A DNA stretch of 64,000 nucleotides from Acidimicrobiales bacterium (GTDB lineage Bacteria > Actinomycetota > Acidimicrobiia > Acidimicrobiales > MedAcidi-G1). Under the pieces are notes generated by a model, which saw nothing but the letters and a program-made list of their open reading frames with translations, did not search any database and was not told the origin of the DNA. The stretch is taken from the NCBI GenBank assembly GCA_014239855.1, contig JAAZXY010000001.1, positions 62,001-126,000 of the forward strand, in the 5' to 3' direction. The position numbers were made by a program, and so were the translations under genes. Each line of letters begins with the position of its first letter. Position 1 is the stretch's first letter. This document shows positions 1 through 10,420 of the stretch, in pieces.

Positions 1-643
1 TCGGCGGACTCCACCATGAGGCCGCTGGTCACCGAGAACGGACTGCACGGGGCGATGGTCACGTGCACCATGTCTCCGTCGTGGTGACGGGCGATCACCG
101 ATTCGGTGGAGGCGAGGATGGCGTCGCGGTCCTCGACCACGTGGTCGGGCGGCAGGCCGCCGTCGCTCTCCCCGAGGTCCATGGAACCCCTGGACAGGTG
201 GAGGCGGATGCCCACGGATCGGGCCGCGTCGACAATGGCGTCGAACACCGTGTCGTCGCCGCCCGGCACCAGATAGTGGTGGTCCGAGGCAGTAGTGCAG
301 CCGGTGGCCGCCAGCTCGCCCAGACCGACCAGCGCGGCGGCCCGCACGTCGTCGACCGAGAGTCGACCCCACACCGGGTAGAGCTCGACCAGCCACTCGA
401 ACAGGTCGCAGCCGGTGGCCCGACCCCGGGTCATCCACTGGTACAGGTGGTGGTGGGTGTTGACGAGGCCGGCCGTGATGACGTCGCCGTCGCAGTGCAC
501 CACCGTGTCACCGGGCTCCGGCACCACGATGCCCACCGCGGTGATCCGCCCGTCGACCACGGCCACGTCGCCAGGATGGCGGGCGCCCCGCAGGACCAGG
601 CGTCCCTCCGAAGCGGAAGGACCCGTTGACGTCCGGGGACTGG

Positions 644-647
<4 letters not shown>
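1..647 (-). CDS. 8-oxoguanine deaminase-like amidohydrolase (partial, C-terminus beyond left edge)
   Basis: Metal-dependent amidohydrolase of the TrzN/AtzB/8-oxoguanine deaminase branch, which hydrolytically deaminates N-heterocycles in the cytoplasm. About 215 residues are present. A short N-terminal beta region (about 17-60) is followed by the HxH metal site in [10 protein letters not shown] (His65-67) and by the stretch [16 protein letters not shown], which I recall as typical of 8-oxoguanine deaminases. The remaining metal ligands lie beyond base 1. The GTG start at 647 overlaps the TGA of the upstream LLM gene (GTGA), the same coupling seen through this operon. Last visible gene of a nine-gene catabolic operon. 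Family assignment is good; the exact substrate is inferred. Confidence 0.82.
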
Positions 648-1645
<998 letters not shown>

Positions 1646-1659
1646 GGGTGGTTCCTCTC

Positions 1660-2709
1660 TCAGATGTCTTCCAGGCGGCGGTGCAGGCGCACCGCCTCCT
1701 CAGCGGCCCGGGCCCGGACCTCGTCGGCGTCGACCCGGGTGGGTCGACCGTCGGCCAGTACGACCTCGCCGTCGACCTCCACGGTGCGGGGTCCCACACC
1801 GGTGGTGAAGGCCAGCCGCCACGGGTCCATGGGCGCATCAACGCAGGCGACCGGGCTCCATGTCACCCGGTCGTCGCGGGCCTCCGGGAACAGGTCCCAG
1901 CCGCCGGCCAGCCATTCCCAGGCTGTCTCCGGCGAGGCCGTCACGTCGTCCTCACGATGGCGCACGTAGGCCACCCGGAACTCGTCGAGCATGTCGGCCC
2001 CGATGCCGTCGGTACCCAGGGCCACCGGATTGGCGAAGCGGGCCGGGCGGGCATAGCCCACCGAGTTGTTCATGTTGGACCGGGGGTTGTGCACGAAGGT
2101 TCCGGCCAGGCCGTGGTCGTCGTCCAGATGCACACCGTGGACGAGCAGCCAGTCGTCGGTGGCCAGTGGTCGCAGGCGGTCGGCCACCCCGACGTCGGCG
2201 GCCCCCTCGGCCACGTGGACGTGGACGCCCACCCCGAGGTCGACAGCCAGGCCGGCGGCTGACTCGAGGCTGGCGTCGCTGCAGGTGAAGGCGGCGTGGA
2301 TGCCCACCATGCCCCGTCCCCCGGCCCGCAGGTACCGCTCGTTCTCGGCCAGGCCCCGTCGGGCCCCGTCGGCACCATGTCGATCGGTGATCCCGTAGGC
2401 GCACGACACCCGGACACCAACCTCGGCGCAGGCTTCGGCGATCACGTCCAGTGACCCGTCGATGGCCTCGGGTGACTCGTGGTGGTCGATGATCGCCGTG
2501 CAACCCCGCTCCAGGGCCTCCACGGCACCCAACATGGCCGACCAACGGATCGACTCGAGGTCGAGCGCCCGGTCGAGACGCCACCAGACCAGTTCGAGGA
2601 TGTCGATGAACCCGGCGGGAGTGCGGGGTGGGGCGGGCATGCCCCTGGCCAGGGCCGAGTAGAGGTGGTGGTGCGCGCAGACCAGACCCGGAGTGGTTGC
2701 CGCTTCCAC
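1660..2709 (-). CDS. SsnA-like amidohydrolase with shortened N-terminus
   Basis: Cytoplasmic amidohydrolase most like SsnA/guanine deaminase relatives. With the GTG start at 2709, 5 bp after the molybdenum-hydroxylase stop, the protein has 349 residues and starts almost at the first metal motif ([15 protein letters not shown], His13-15). Later ligands are visible: His in [10 protein letters not shown], His in VHVHVAEG and Asp in LGTDGIGAD. The first 45-60 residues usual in this family, which form half of the small beta domain, are absent, while the matching C-terminal strands ([12 protein letters not shown]) remain. An in-frame ATG at 2784 would only add residues read out of frame through the upstream gene's end. 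Either a truncated but working enzyme or a decaying one. Confidence 0.72.
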   Translation of the reverse strand: MEAATTPGLVCAHHHLYSALARGMPAPPRTPAGFIDILELVWWRLDRALDLESIRWSAMLGAVEALERGCTAIIDHHESPEAIDGSLDVIAEACAEVGVRVSCAYGITDRHGADGARRGLAENERYLRAGGRGMVGIHAAFTCSDASLESAAGLAVDLGVGVHVHVAEGAADVGVADRLRPLATDDWLLVHGVHLDDDHGLAGTFVHNPRSNMNNSVGYARPARFANPVALGTDGIGADMLDEFRVAYVRHREDDVTASPETAWEWLAGGWDLFPEARDDRVTWSPVACVDAPMDPWRLAFTTGVGPRTVEVDGEVVLADGRPTRVDADEVRARAAEEAVRLHRRLEDI

Positions 2710-2714
2710 GGAAC

Positions 2715-5333
2715 TCAGCGCCCGTCCCAGTCGGCCCAGTGTTCCTGCTGGTCGGGGGCGGCCATGGGCAACGAGTGACGCCACGTCCCGTCGTGGGAGT
2801 GGAGCGCGGCAGCGACCGCCCCGGCGGTCGGCACCAGGCCGATCTCGCCCACACCCTTGATGCCGTAGGGAGCGTTCGGCTGGGGTGACTCGACGAGGCG
2901 CACGTCGACGTCGGGCATGTCCTTGGGTCGGATGATCCCCAGGCTTCGCAGCGTGTCGTTGCGGGGCCGGGCCTCATCGTCGGCCGGGAACCCCTCGGTC
3001 AACGCGTACCCGAGACCCATGTGCACGGCCCCCTCCACCTGGCCCTCGCACAGCATCGGGTTGACGGCTCGACCCACATCGTGGGCGGCCACCACCCGGT
3101 CCACGTCCCCCGTCTCGGGATCGAGCACCACCAACTGGGCGGCGTAACCGAACGTGGAGTGGATGATCGGATTCTCGACGCCGTCGTTCAACGAGTTGGT
3201 CCAATCGACCCGGTACTCGCCCTCGTAGTCGACACCCGTGCGACACCCGTCGGCCAGGGCGTTACGGCAGGCGTCGGCCACCGAGCCGGCGCCCATGAGG
3301 GTGCCCCGGCTGCCGGTGGTCTGGCCGGCCCCCAGTTCACGGGTGGTGTCCACGATGACGTCGATCGACTCGGGGTTGATGCCCAGTTCCTCGACGGCCA
3401 CCTGCAGGGCCACGGTGTGCACTCCCTGGCCCATCTCGGTCCAGCAGTGCCGCACCTCGACCCGACCGTCGTCGCGGAAGTGCACCACGGCTCGGGCGAT
3501 CTCCTTGAAGCCGTTGCCCAGACCGGAGTTCTTGAGTCCCAGGCCGAGCCCGACCGGGCGACCGTCGGCCACCGCCTCGTCGTAGGCGTCCTTCACCTCG
3601 TCGAGGCACGCCCGGGCGCCGAGGCATCCGTCGTCCATGATCTGGCCGGGCCCCCACACCACTCCCGGCGAGATGACGTTCCGGCTGCGGATCTCCCAAC
3701 CGGAGATGCCGGCCTTCTCAGCCAGACGGTCCAGCACGCCCTCCATGGCGAACTGGGCCTGGTTGGCCCCGAAACCCCGGAACGCCCCACAGACCGGGCT
3801 GTTGGTGCGTACCGCGGTGGCCTCCACGTCGATGGTGGGTAGCACGTAGGGCCCGCTGGCGTGCCCGGCCGCCCGCTCCAGCACCTTCATCCCGACCGAT
3901 GCATAGGGGCCCGAATCGCCGATCATCCGGGCCCACAGGCCGGTGAGTACGCCGTCGGCGTCGCAGCCCGCCCGGTAGGCCATGCGGATCGGGTGCCGCT
4001 TGGGATGCATGAGGAGCGACTCCTCACGGGACAGCGTGCACTTCACCGGACGACCGGTCACCCAGGCGGCGAGCGCCGCGTGGGCCTGGTTGGACATGTC
4101 CTCCTTGCCGCCGAACGCCCCACCGTTGGACACCAGTTCCACGGTGATCCTCGACGTGTCGACGTCGAGCACCGAGGCGATCTGGTTGCGGTCGTCCCAC
4201 ACGCCCTGCCCGCCGGAGTAGACGTACAGGCCCGCTTCGCCGGTGTCGGATTCCACCGGTACCGCCAGGGTCGACTCGGGCTCCACGAAGGCGTGCTCGA
4301 TGCGCTGAGTCTGGAAGACCTCCTCGACCACGTGGGCCGAGCCGGCCAGCGCGGCCTCCACGTCGCCTCGGGCATAGGTCGAGACCGAGAGCACGTTGCC
4401 GTCCAACTCCCACACGGCGTCCTCGTCGGCGGCCACGGCCACCACCGGGTCGCTGTACACGGTCAACGGCACCTGCTCGACGGCCACCAGGGCGGCAGCC
4501 CGACGGGCGGTCTCACGGTCGTCGGCCACCACCACGGCCAGCACGTCACCCAGGTAGGAGGTACGGCCCCCCTCGGGGATCATCACCGGCCAGTCGGTGT
4601 GGATGATGCCCACCCGTCGGGCCCCGGGAATGTCAGCCGCGGTGAGCACCCGGTGGACCCCGTCGACCGCCTCGGCGGCGGTGGTGTCGATCCGCACGAT
4701 GTCGGCCCGGGCGTGGTCGGCCAGCGTCAACGCGGCATGCAGCAGGCCATCGGGATGCCCGTCCTTCAGGAACAGGTCGTCCACGTAGGGACGGTCGCCC
4801 AGTGAGAGCTCACAGGCCTCGACCTTGATGCCGCTGGACCCCACGCCGCCCCGGGGCAGGGCCACCGGCACCTCGCCGGCAGCCAGGGACTCGACGGCGT
4901 CGAGGATCTTCACGTAGCCGGTGCAGCGGCACAGGTGGGCGCCCAGATGGCGGGCCGCGTCATCGCGCTCCAACACTTTGCCCTTGGCTGCGGCCTTGTC
5001 GAGCAGCGCCTTGGCCCGCATGACGATGCCCGGCGTGCAGAAGCCGCACTGCAGGGCGCCGTGGGCGGCGAACGTCATGGCGTACCGCTGCCGCTCGTCC
5101 TCGTCGAGTCCCTCCAGGGTGGTGATCGACGCACCCTCGGCCTTGTCCATCGACGTCTGGCACGACACCCGCGCCTTGCCGTCCACCAGAACGGTGCAGC
5201 AGCCGCACTGACCCGACGGCGAACAACCGTCCTTGGGGGAGATCACGCCCAGTTCGTCCCGCAGGGCGGCCAGCAGGTGGGGGTGGTCGGCCGAGGCCTC
5301 CACCGTGCCCCCGTTCAGATCGAAGGTCGTCAC
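2715..5333 (-). CDS. Fused molybdenum hydroxylase (xanthine dehydrogenase-like, [2Fe-2S] plus Mo domains)
   Basis: 872-residue single-chain molybdopterin hydroxylase. The N-terminal 2Fe-2S domain carries Cys37, 43, 45 and 58 and the helical domain Cys96, 99, 135 and 137. From about residue 170 the xanthine-oxidase large-subunit fold shows GGAFGGKEDM, AFRGFGANQAQF, MGQGVHT and a C-terminal GIKGVGEIGLVP whose Glu matches the catalytic base. There is no FAD domain. The layout resembles E. coli XdhD and the selenium-associated Xdh family, which also sit beside ssnA. Expected reaction: hydroxylation of a purine-like ring carbon. Four-base overlap with the upstream nitrilase gene. Electrons might pass to the FAD subunit encoded at 10417-11301; that is inference. 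Confidence 0.85.
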   Translation of the reverse strand: MTTFDLNGGTVEASADHPHLLAALRDELGVISPKDGCSPSGQCGCCTVLVDGKARVSCQTSMDKAEGASITTLEGLDEDERQRYAMTFAAHGALQCGFCTPGIVMRAKALLDKAAAKGKVLERDDAARHLGAHLCRCTGYVKILDAVESLAAGEVPVALPRGGVGSSGIKVEACELSLGDRPYVDDLFLKDGHPDGLLHAALTLADHARADIVRIDTTAAEAVDGVHRVLTAADIPGARRVGIIHTDWPVMIPEGGRTSYLGDVLAVVVADDRETARRAAALVAVEQVPLTVYSDPVVAVAADEDAVWELDGNVLSVSTYARGDVEAALAGSAHVVEEVFQTQRIEHAFVEPESTLAVPVESDTGEAGLYVYSGGQGVWDDRNQIASVLDVDTSRITVELVSNGGAFGGKEDMSNQAHAALAAWVTGRPVKCTLSREESLLMHPKRHPIRMAYRAGCDADGVLTGLWARMIGDSGPYASVGMKVLERAAGHASGPYVLPTIDVEATAVRTNSPVCGAFRGFGANQAQFAMEGVLDRLAEKAGISGWEIRSRNVISPGVVWGPGQIMDDGCLGARACLDEVKDAYDEAVADGRPVGLGLGLKNSGLGNGFKEIARAVVHFRDDGRVEVRHCWTEMGQGVHTVALQVAVEELGINPESIDVIVDTTRELGAGQTTGSRGTLMGAGSVADACRNALADGCRTGVDYEGEYRVDWTNSLNDGVENPIIHSTFGYAAQLVVLDPETGDVDRVVAAHDVGRAVNPMLCEGQVEGAVHMGLGYALTEGFPADDEARPRNDTLRSLGIIRPKDMPDVDVRLVESPQPNAPYGIKGVGEIGLVPTAGAVAAALHSHDGTWRHSLPMAAPDQQEHWADWDGR

Positions 5334-6301
5334 GACCGGTCCTCTCTATTCTCCGCGGCGGCCAGCGCGGCCTGCACGTGGGCAGGCACTTCGGGTCCCC
5401 GCTGGGTGGTGATCCGCTCGTAGACCTCGGGCCGGCGGTACCGGTCGAAGTCGAAGAGCGTCTCCTTGAAGTTGGCGCACAGGTCCAGATCCGCGGTGGC
5501 CACCACCAACTCGTCGCCCACCGTGGCCGTCACGGCCCGCACCTCGCCCGACGGGGCGATGATGGCGCTCTCCCCCAGCAGGTCGCAGCCCTCCTCGCAA
5601 CCGGCCTTGGCCACGCCGACCACCCACATGCCGTTCTGGTAGGCGCCCGATTGGAGCACCAGGCCGTTGTGGAAGCCCTGCAGCCGGTCCTGATCGGGGT
5701 CGGGGGCGTAGTGGATCGGCGTGTTGTAGCCGATGAGGGCCAGCTCACAGCCCTGCAGGCCGAGCACCCGGTAGGTCTCAGGCCAGCGCCGGTCGTTGCA
5801 GATGGCCATGCCGACCACGCCACCGAACGCGCCGTGGACGTCGAAGCCGTCGCCAGCCTCGAAGTAGTAGCGCTCGAGGTGCTGGAAGGCCCGCCACGGT
5901 TCATGGTCCTCGTGGCCGGGGAGGTGGACCTTGCGGTAGCGACCGACAATGGTGCCGTCGCGTTCGACGAGGATCGCCGTGTTGTAGCGGTGCCCGTCGG
6001 GCGTCAGTTCGGCGTAGCCGAGGTGGAAGCCCACGCCGAGGCGGCGGGCCTCGTCGAACAGGGGCTGCGTCTCGGGGCCGGGCATCTCGGTCTCGTAGAA
6101 CCGGTCGGCCTCGGCCAGGTCGTCGACCCACCACCTCGGAAAGAACGTGGTCAGGGTGAGCTCGGGGAAGACCACCAGGTCACAGCCCGCCTCGGCGCCC
6201 TCACGGAGCAGCACGATGAGGCGCTCGACGACCATCGATCGGGTGTCGGCCAACTGGATGGGACCGACCTGGGCGGCCCCGATGGTGATGGTGCGGGTCA
6301 T
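5330..6301 (-). CDS. N-carbamoyl-D-amino-acid hydrolase (nitrilase superfamily)
   Basis: 323-residue carbon-nitrogen hydrolase. The Glu-Lys-Cys triad is readable as Glu47 (VFPELTLTTFF), Lys124 (GRYRKVHLPG) and Cys168 (MAICNDRRWPETYR). The NDRRWPE stretch after the cysteine is characteristic of D-carbamoylases, which release a D-amino acid, CO2 and ammonia from N-carbamoyl-D-amino acids made by hydantoin ring opening. Length fits the family (about 305 residues). It overlaps both neighbours by 4 bp inside the operon. A beta-ureidopropionase-like or other ureido specificity is possible. No hydantoinase gene is visible here; one might lie to the left of the window. Confidence 0.87.
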   Translation of the reverse strand: MTRTITIGAAQVGPIQLADTRSMVVERLIVLLREGAEAGCDLVVFPELTLTTFFPRWWVDDLAEADRFYETEMPGPETQPLFDEARRLGVGFHLGYAELTPDGHRYNTAILVERDGTIVGRYRKVHLPGHEDHEPWRAFQHLERYYFEAGDGFDVHGAFGGVVGMAICNDRRWPETYRVLGLQGCELALIGYNTPIHYAPDPDQDRLQGFHNGLVLQSGAYQNGMWVVGVAKAGCEEGCDLLGESAIIAPSGEVRAVTATVGDELVVATADLDLCANFKETLFDFDRYRRPEVYERITTQRGPEVPAHVQAALAAAENREDRS

Positions 6302-7620
6302 CGGTCGGACTCCTCCGAGTAAAGGCCTGCTCTCTGAAGGGTGGCCCCATCCAATGAAAGCCCATCCAATGCGAGCATCGTCTGGAGCAGGACGTCGGCG
6401 CCGGCCACCAGGTCGGCCGGGTCGGTGTGCTCGGCCGGATTGTGGCTGACGCCGTCACGGCTGGGGACGAAGACCATGCCGGTCGGACAGACCCTGGCCA
6501 GCATCTGGGCGTCGTGCCCGGCCCCCGACGGCATGTGCTTCACGGTATGGCCGAGTCGTCGGGCCACGTCGGCCACCGTGTCGACCACCCGGTCATCGAA
6601 GGTCACCGGCTCGAACCGGGCCAGCGTGCGCTCGGTCACCGTCACACCCTCGGCGGCCGCCGTCTGGGCCACGAAACGGGCCAGATCGGCTTCGGCTTCC
6701 TGTAGAAGCGCCTCATCGGTGTTGCGGAGGTCCACCGTCATCGACGCCGAGGCGGCCACCACGTTGACCAGGTTGGGCTCCAGTTCGAGCCGACCCACCG
6801 TGCCCACCTGACGATCTCCACCCTCGGGACCGGCTGCGTTCATACGGACGGCGAGATCCCGGACGTGGGCGGCCACCGCAGCGGCCACGTAGCCCGGATC
6901 GTGGCGTAGTTCCATCGGCGTGGTCCCCGCATGGTTGGACTGACCGGTGATGGTCAGCTCGGTCCACGAGATCCCCTGGACCCCGGTCACCGCTCCGATG
7001 GTGATCCCCTCGGCCTCGAGCACCGGGCCCTGTTCGACGTGCAGCTCCACGAAGGCCCGGGGTGACGGACCGGGACACGGCGAGGTGCCCCGATAGCCGA
7101 TGCGGTCCAGTTCGGCGCCCACGATGGCGCCGTCGATGCCCTCGATGTCGAGCGCCTCCTCGACGGCCATGCCACCCACGTAGACGAGGCTGCCCAGCAT
7201 GTCCGGCGGGAACCGGGCGCCCTCCTCGTCGGTGAAGAAGCCCACGGCCACCGGGTGCTCGGTCTGGACGCCGTTGCGCTCCAGGGTCTCGATGACCTCC
7301 AGGCCGGCCAACACGCCGAGGTTGCCGTCATAGCGGCCACCCGTCCGGACGGTGTCGATGTGGCTGCCGGTCATGGTGGGTGGCCCGTCGGTCCGACCGG
7401 CCCGCATGCCGATCACGTTGCCGATGGCGTCAATGGTGACGTCCAGGCCCAGGTCACGCATCCACGTGACGACCAGGTCGCGGCCGGCCCGGTCCTCGTC
7501 GGTCAGGGCCAGGCGACACGAGCCTCCGCCGTCGATGGGTCCGATGGCCGCCAGGTCCTCGATGCGTCGCAGCAGACGGTCACCGTCGATGCGCAGCCCG
7601 TGGTGAAGTTCGGCGTTCAT
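6298..7620 (-). CDS. M20-family carbamoylase / allantoate amidohydrolase-type hydrolase
   Basis: 440-residue Zn-dependent amidohydrolase of the hydantoinase/carbamoylase group (N-carbamoyl-L-amino-acid hydrolase, allantoate amidohydrolase, ureidoglycolate hydrolase). Visible are the metal ligands in GSHIDTVRTGGRYDGNLGV (His87, Asp98), the Glu pair in FFTDEEGARF (132-133), a third site near FVELHVEQGPVLE and the dimerisation region with WTELTITGQSNHAG. The C-terminal PSGAGHDAQ is a classic carbamoylase motif. Together with the adjacent D-carbamoylase it could handle the opposite enantiomer or a ureido intermediate of purine breakdown. Start and stop each overlap a neighbour by 4 bp. Confidence 0.88.
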   Translation of the reverse strand: MNAELHHGLRIDGDRLLRRIEDLAAIGPIDGGGSCRLALTDEDRAGRDLVVTWMRDLGLDVTIDAIGNVIGMRAGRTDGPPTMTGSHIDTVRTGGRYDGNLGVLAGLEVIETLERNGVQTEHPVAVGFFTDEEGARFPPDMLGSLVYVGGMAVEEALDIEGIDGAIVGAELDRIGYRGTSPCPGPSPRAFVELHVEQGPVLEAEGITIGAVTGVQGISWTELTITGQSNHAGTTPMELRHDPGYVAAAVAAHVRDLAVRMNAAGPEGGDRQVGTVGRLELEPNLVNVVAASASMTVDLRNTDEALLQEAEADLARFVAQTAAAEGVTVTERTLARFEPVTFDDRVVDTVADVARRLGHTVKHMPSGAGHDAQMLARVCPTGMVFVPSRDGVSHNPAEHTDPADLVAGADVLLQTMLALDGLSLDGATLQRAGLYSEESDR

Positions 7621-9932
7621 GCAGCCTCCCCCGATTCCGGATTGGCGACCAGGCAGATGTCCGACGGGCGCACGGGCACCCGGGGCAGGTCCAGGCCGGT
7701 GGCGTCGCGCACCGCGGCGGCCACCGCGGCGGTCGACGAGATGGACGGCGGCTCGCCGATGCCCTTGGCGCCGAACGGGGCACCGGGCTCGGGTTGTTCG
7801 ATGAGGGCGGCCACCTCGAGGGGCGGCATGTCCAGCGCCGTGGGGATCAGGTAGTCGGTGAACGATGCGTTGCGGATGCGCCCGTTCGCGACCTGCACCT
7901 CCTCCATGACGGCCAGGCCCACACCCTGGGCCGCTCCCCCCTCCAACTGGCCGAGGGCCTGCAGCGGATGGAGCACACGGCCCACGTCCTGGGAGGTGGT
8001 CAACTCGACGACCTTGACGAGCCCCAGGTCGGGATCCACGTCGACGATGGCCCGATGGGCGGACACGGCGAACGACACGTGGGCGTCGCCCTGACCGTCA
8101 GCGTCCAACGTCGACGTGGGTGCGTGCCGGTGGACCACATCGGCCTCCACCGGCTCGGCCGTGAGCTCCGCCAGGGAGAGATCCAGGTCCCCGCTGAGCG
8201 ATCGGACCCGACCGTCGACCAGCACGAGGTCGTCGATCGGCAGGCCGTGGGTGGTCGCCAACCCCGCCAGCAACTCCCGGCGAACCGTCTCACAGGCCAA
8301 CTGCACGGCACCGCCGGACATCCAGGTCTGGCGACTGGCCGACGTGGAGCCCGCCGAGCCGATCGACGTCGTCTCCACCGGGGCCAAGACGATCTCGTTC
8401 ACGCCCAGCACCTCGCCGGCGATCTGGCGGGCCAGGGTCACGAATCCCTGACCCACCTCGGCACAGGCACAGGTGATGGTGGCCACCCCGTGGTGCAGCA
8501 CGCACCGTGCGGCGCTCGAGTCGTCGAAGCCCTCGGAGAACATCAGGTTCTTGAAGCCGACGGCCACCGCCTCGCCTCGGACCACGTGTTCGGCGTCCGC
8601 CGTCCGGCCGGCGCCGCCGGGTCGGGCCATGGGCTCGTCGGACCCCACGGCGGCTGACGGATGATCGGCGCACGCCCGGATCACCTCGGCCACCGGCAAC
8701 GTCCCGGTGATGACCTGGCCGGTGGCCAGACGGTCCCCCGGCTCGAGGGCGTTTCGCAGCCGAAGCGCCACCGGATCCATGTCCAGGGCGGCGGCCAGAC
8801 GGTCCATCTGGGCCTCGTGGGCGAAGCAGGTCTGGACGGCGCCGAAGCCCCGCATGGCCCCACAGGGCGGGTTGTCGGTGCGGACCACCACGCCCTCGAT
8901 CTCGACCGATGGGACCATGTACGGGCCCGCCGCGAAACAGGTGGCGTTGGCGATCACCGCACCGCTGGACGATGCGTAGGCCCCGCCGTCCAGCAGCAGG
9001 TGGGCTTCGACGCGCACGAGATCGCCATCGGTCGTGGCGTGGTGCCGATACCACATGCGGGCCGGATGACGATGTACGTGGCCGTGGAAGCTCTCCTCGC
9101 GGCCGTAGGACATCTTCACCGGTCGCCCGGTGCGCAGGGCCAGCAGGCACAGGTGCACGTGGAGGCTGAGGTCCTCGCGGGCACCGAACGCCCCACCGAC
9201 GCCGGCCAGTGTCAGGCGGACCTTCTCGTGGGGAAGGTCGAGGCATGCCGCCACCTGGTCGCGATCCACGTGCAGCCACTGGGTGGCCACGTAGAGGTCG
9301 ACGCCCCCGTCCTCGTCGGGCACGGCCATGCCCGATTCGGGTCCCAGGAAGGCCTGGTCCTGCATGCCCACCTCGTAGGTGCCCTCGACGGACACCAGGT
9401 CGTCGCGCTGGGCAGCGGCCTGGTCGCCGTGGCGAAGGTGGATGCGGCGGATGACGTTGCCGTCGGGATGGATGGGGTCGGCCGTCTCGGCCAGCGCCGG
9501 ATCCACCAGGGGCTCGGTGGGCTGCCAGTCCACGTGGATGGCCGCCAGGGCGCGGCGTGCCGTGTCGGGATGGTCGGCGGCCACCACGGCCACCGGCTCG
9601 CCCTCGTAGCGCACCACGTCGCCGGCCAGCACGGGCTGGTCACGATGCTCGAGTCCGTAGGTGGGGCTCCCGGGCACGTCGGCATGGGTGAGCACGGCAT
9701 GGACCCCGTTCATGGCCAGCGCCGGACTGGTGTCGATGCCACCGATCCGAGCCGCGGCATGCGGCGATCGGAGGGTGGCACCCCACAGCATCCGGTCGTG
9801 GTGGAGGTCGCTCGAGAAGGCGAAGTCACCGGTCACCTTGGGGACGCCATCGGGTCGGGGGGCGTTCTCGCCGATACGGGGTCCGACCGACGTCCCGTCA
9901 TCGGTCTCGGCACCGGTCTCGACCACCGTCAC
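7617..9932 (-). CDS. Molybdopterin-binding large subunit of a three-subunit Mo hydroxylase
   Basis: 771-residue large subunit of the xanthine dehydrogenase / PucD / CoxL superfamily. Motifs in order: GGAFGAREDL, a molybdopterin-site loop ending AMRGFGAVQTCF, GQGFVTLARQI and the C-terminal GAKGIGEPPSIS, whose Glu matches the xanthine dehydrogenase catalytic base; the CO-dehydrogenase active-site loop is not apparent. I chose the GTG at 9932 because it overlaps the stop of the 2Fe-2S gene as GTGA; longer in-frame versions only read through that gene. With the next two upstream genes it forms an FAD/2Fe-2S/Mo enzyme. It differs from the fused enzyme of the same operon, so two ring-oxidation steps or substrates are likely. 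Confidence 0.87.
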   Translation of the reverse strand: MTVVETGAETDDGTSVGPRIGENAPRPDGVPKVTGDFAFSSDLHHDRMLWGATLRSPHAAARIGGIDTSPALAMNGVHAVLTHADVPGSPTYGLEHRDQPVLAGDVVRYEGEPVAVVAADHPDTARRALAAIHVDWQPTEPLVDPALAETADPIHPDGNVIRRIHLRHGDQAAAQRDDLVSVEGTYEVGMQDQAFLGPESGMAVPDEDGGVDLYVATQWLHVDRDQVAACLDLPHEKVRLTLAGVGGAFGAREDLSLHVHLCLLALRTGRPVKMSYGREESFHGHVHRHPARMWYRHHATTDGDLVRVEAHLLLDGGAYASSSGAVIANATCFAAGPYMVPSVEIEGVVVRTDNPPCGAMRGFGAVQTCFAHEAQMDRLAAALDMDPVALRLRNALEPGDRLATGQVITGTLPVAEVIRACADHPSAAVGSDEPMARPGGAGRTADAEHVVRGEAVAVGFKNLMFSEGFDDSSAARCVLHHGVATITCACAEVGQGFVTLARQIAGEVLGVNEIVLAPVETTSIGSAGSTSASRQTWMSGGAVQLACETVRRELLAGLATTHGLPIDDLVLVDGRVRSLSGDLDLSLAELTAEPVEADVVHRHAPTSTLDADGQGDAHVSFAVSAHRAIVDVDPDLGLVKVVELTTSQDVGRVLHPLQALGQLEGGAAQGVGLAVMEEVQVANGRIRNASFTDYLIPTALDMPPLEVAALIEQPEPGAPFGAKGIGEPPSISSTAAVAAAVRDATGLDLPRVPVRPSDICLVANPESGEAA

Positions 9933-10420
9933 GGCGTGGCCTCCGCCTGTCGGGCCTCGGCGGCCCGATCCACGGCATCGAGGATCCGCCCGTAGCCGGT
10001 GCAACGGCACAGGTTGCCGGAGATGGCCTCGCGCACCGTGAGGTCGTCGGGATCAGGGTCGTTTTCGAGCAGGGCGTCGATGGCCATGAGCAGACCGGGT
10101 GTGCAGAACCCGCACTGCACGGCGCCGGCGTCCAGAAACGCCTGTTGGACGTCGCTGAGGTCACCCTCCGAGCCGAGGCCCTCGATGGTCATCACCTGTC
10201 GTCCGGCGGCCGCCTCGGCCAGCACCAGACAGCTGCACACCGTCTCGTCGTCGAGGCGAACGGTGCACGATCCGCACTCACCTTCCTCGCACGCGTTCTT
10301 GGACCCGGCCAGACCCAGTCGCTCGCGCAGCACGAACAGCAGGCTCTCTCCGGGCAGGGCATCGACCACCGAACGGCTGCGACCGTTGACGGACAGGGAG
10401 AAGCCGCTCTCGTTCGTCAT
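9929..10420 (-). CDS. [2Fe-2S] small subunit of Mo hydroxylase
   Basis: 163-residue iron-sulfur subunit (XdhC/PucE/CoxS type). The plant-type ferredoxin cluster is seen in NACEEGECGSCTVRL with a further Cys in VCSCLVLAE, and the helical second cluster in AVQCGFCTPGLLMA and NLCRCTGYGRI. It carries electrons from the Mo site to the FAD subunit. Length matches the family (about 155-170 residues). It overlaps the FAD-subunit gene by 4 bp upstream and the large-subunit gene by 4 bp downstream, consistent with fixed stoichiometry through translational coupling. Confidence 0.93.
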   Translation of the reverse strand: MTNESGFSLSVNGRSRSVVDALPGESLLFVLRERLGLAGSKNACEEGECGSCTVRLDDETVCSCLVLAEAAAGRQVMTIEGLGSEGDLSDVQQAFLDAGAVQCGFCTPGLLMAIDALLENDPDPDDLTVREAISGNLCRCTGYGRILDAVDRAAEARQAEATP

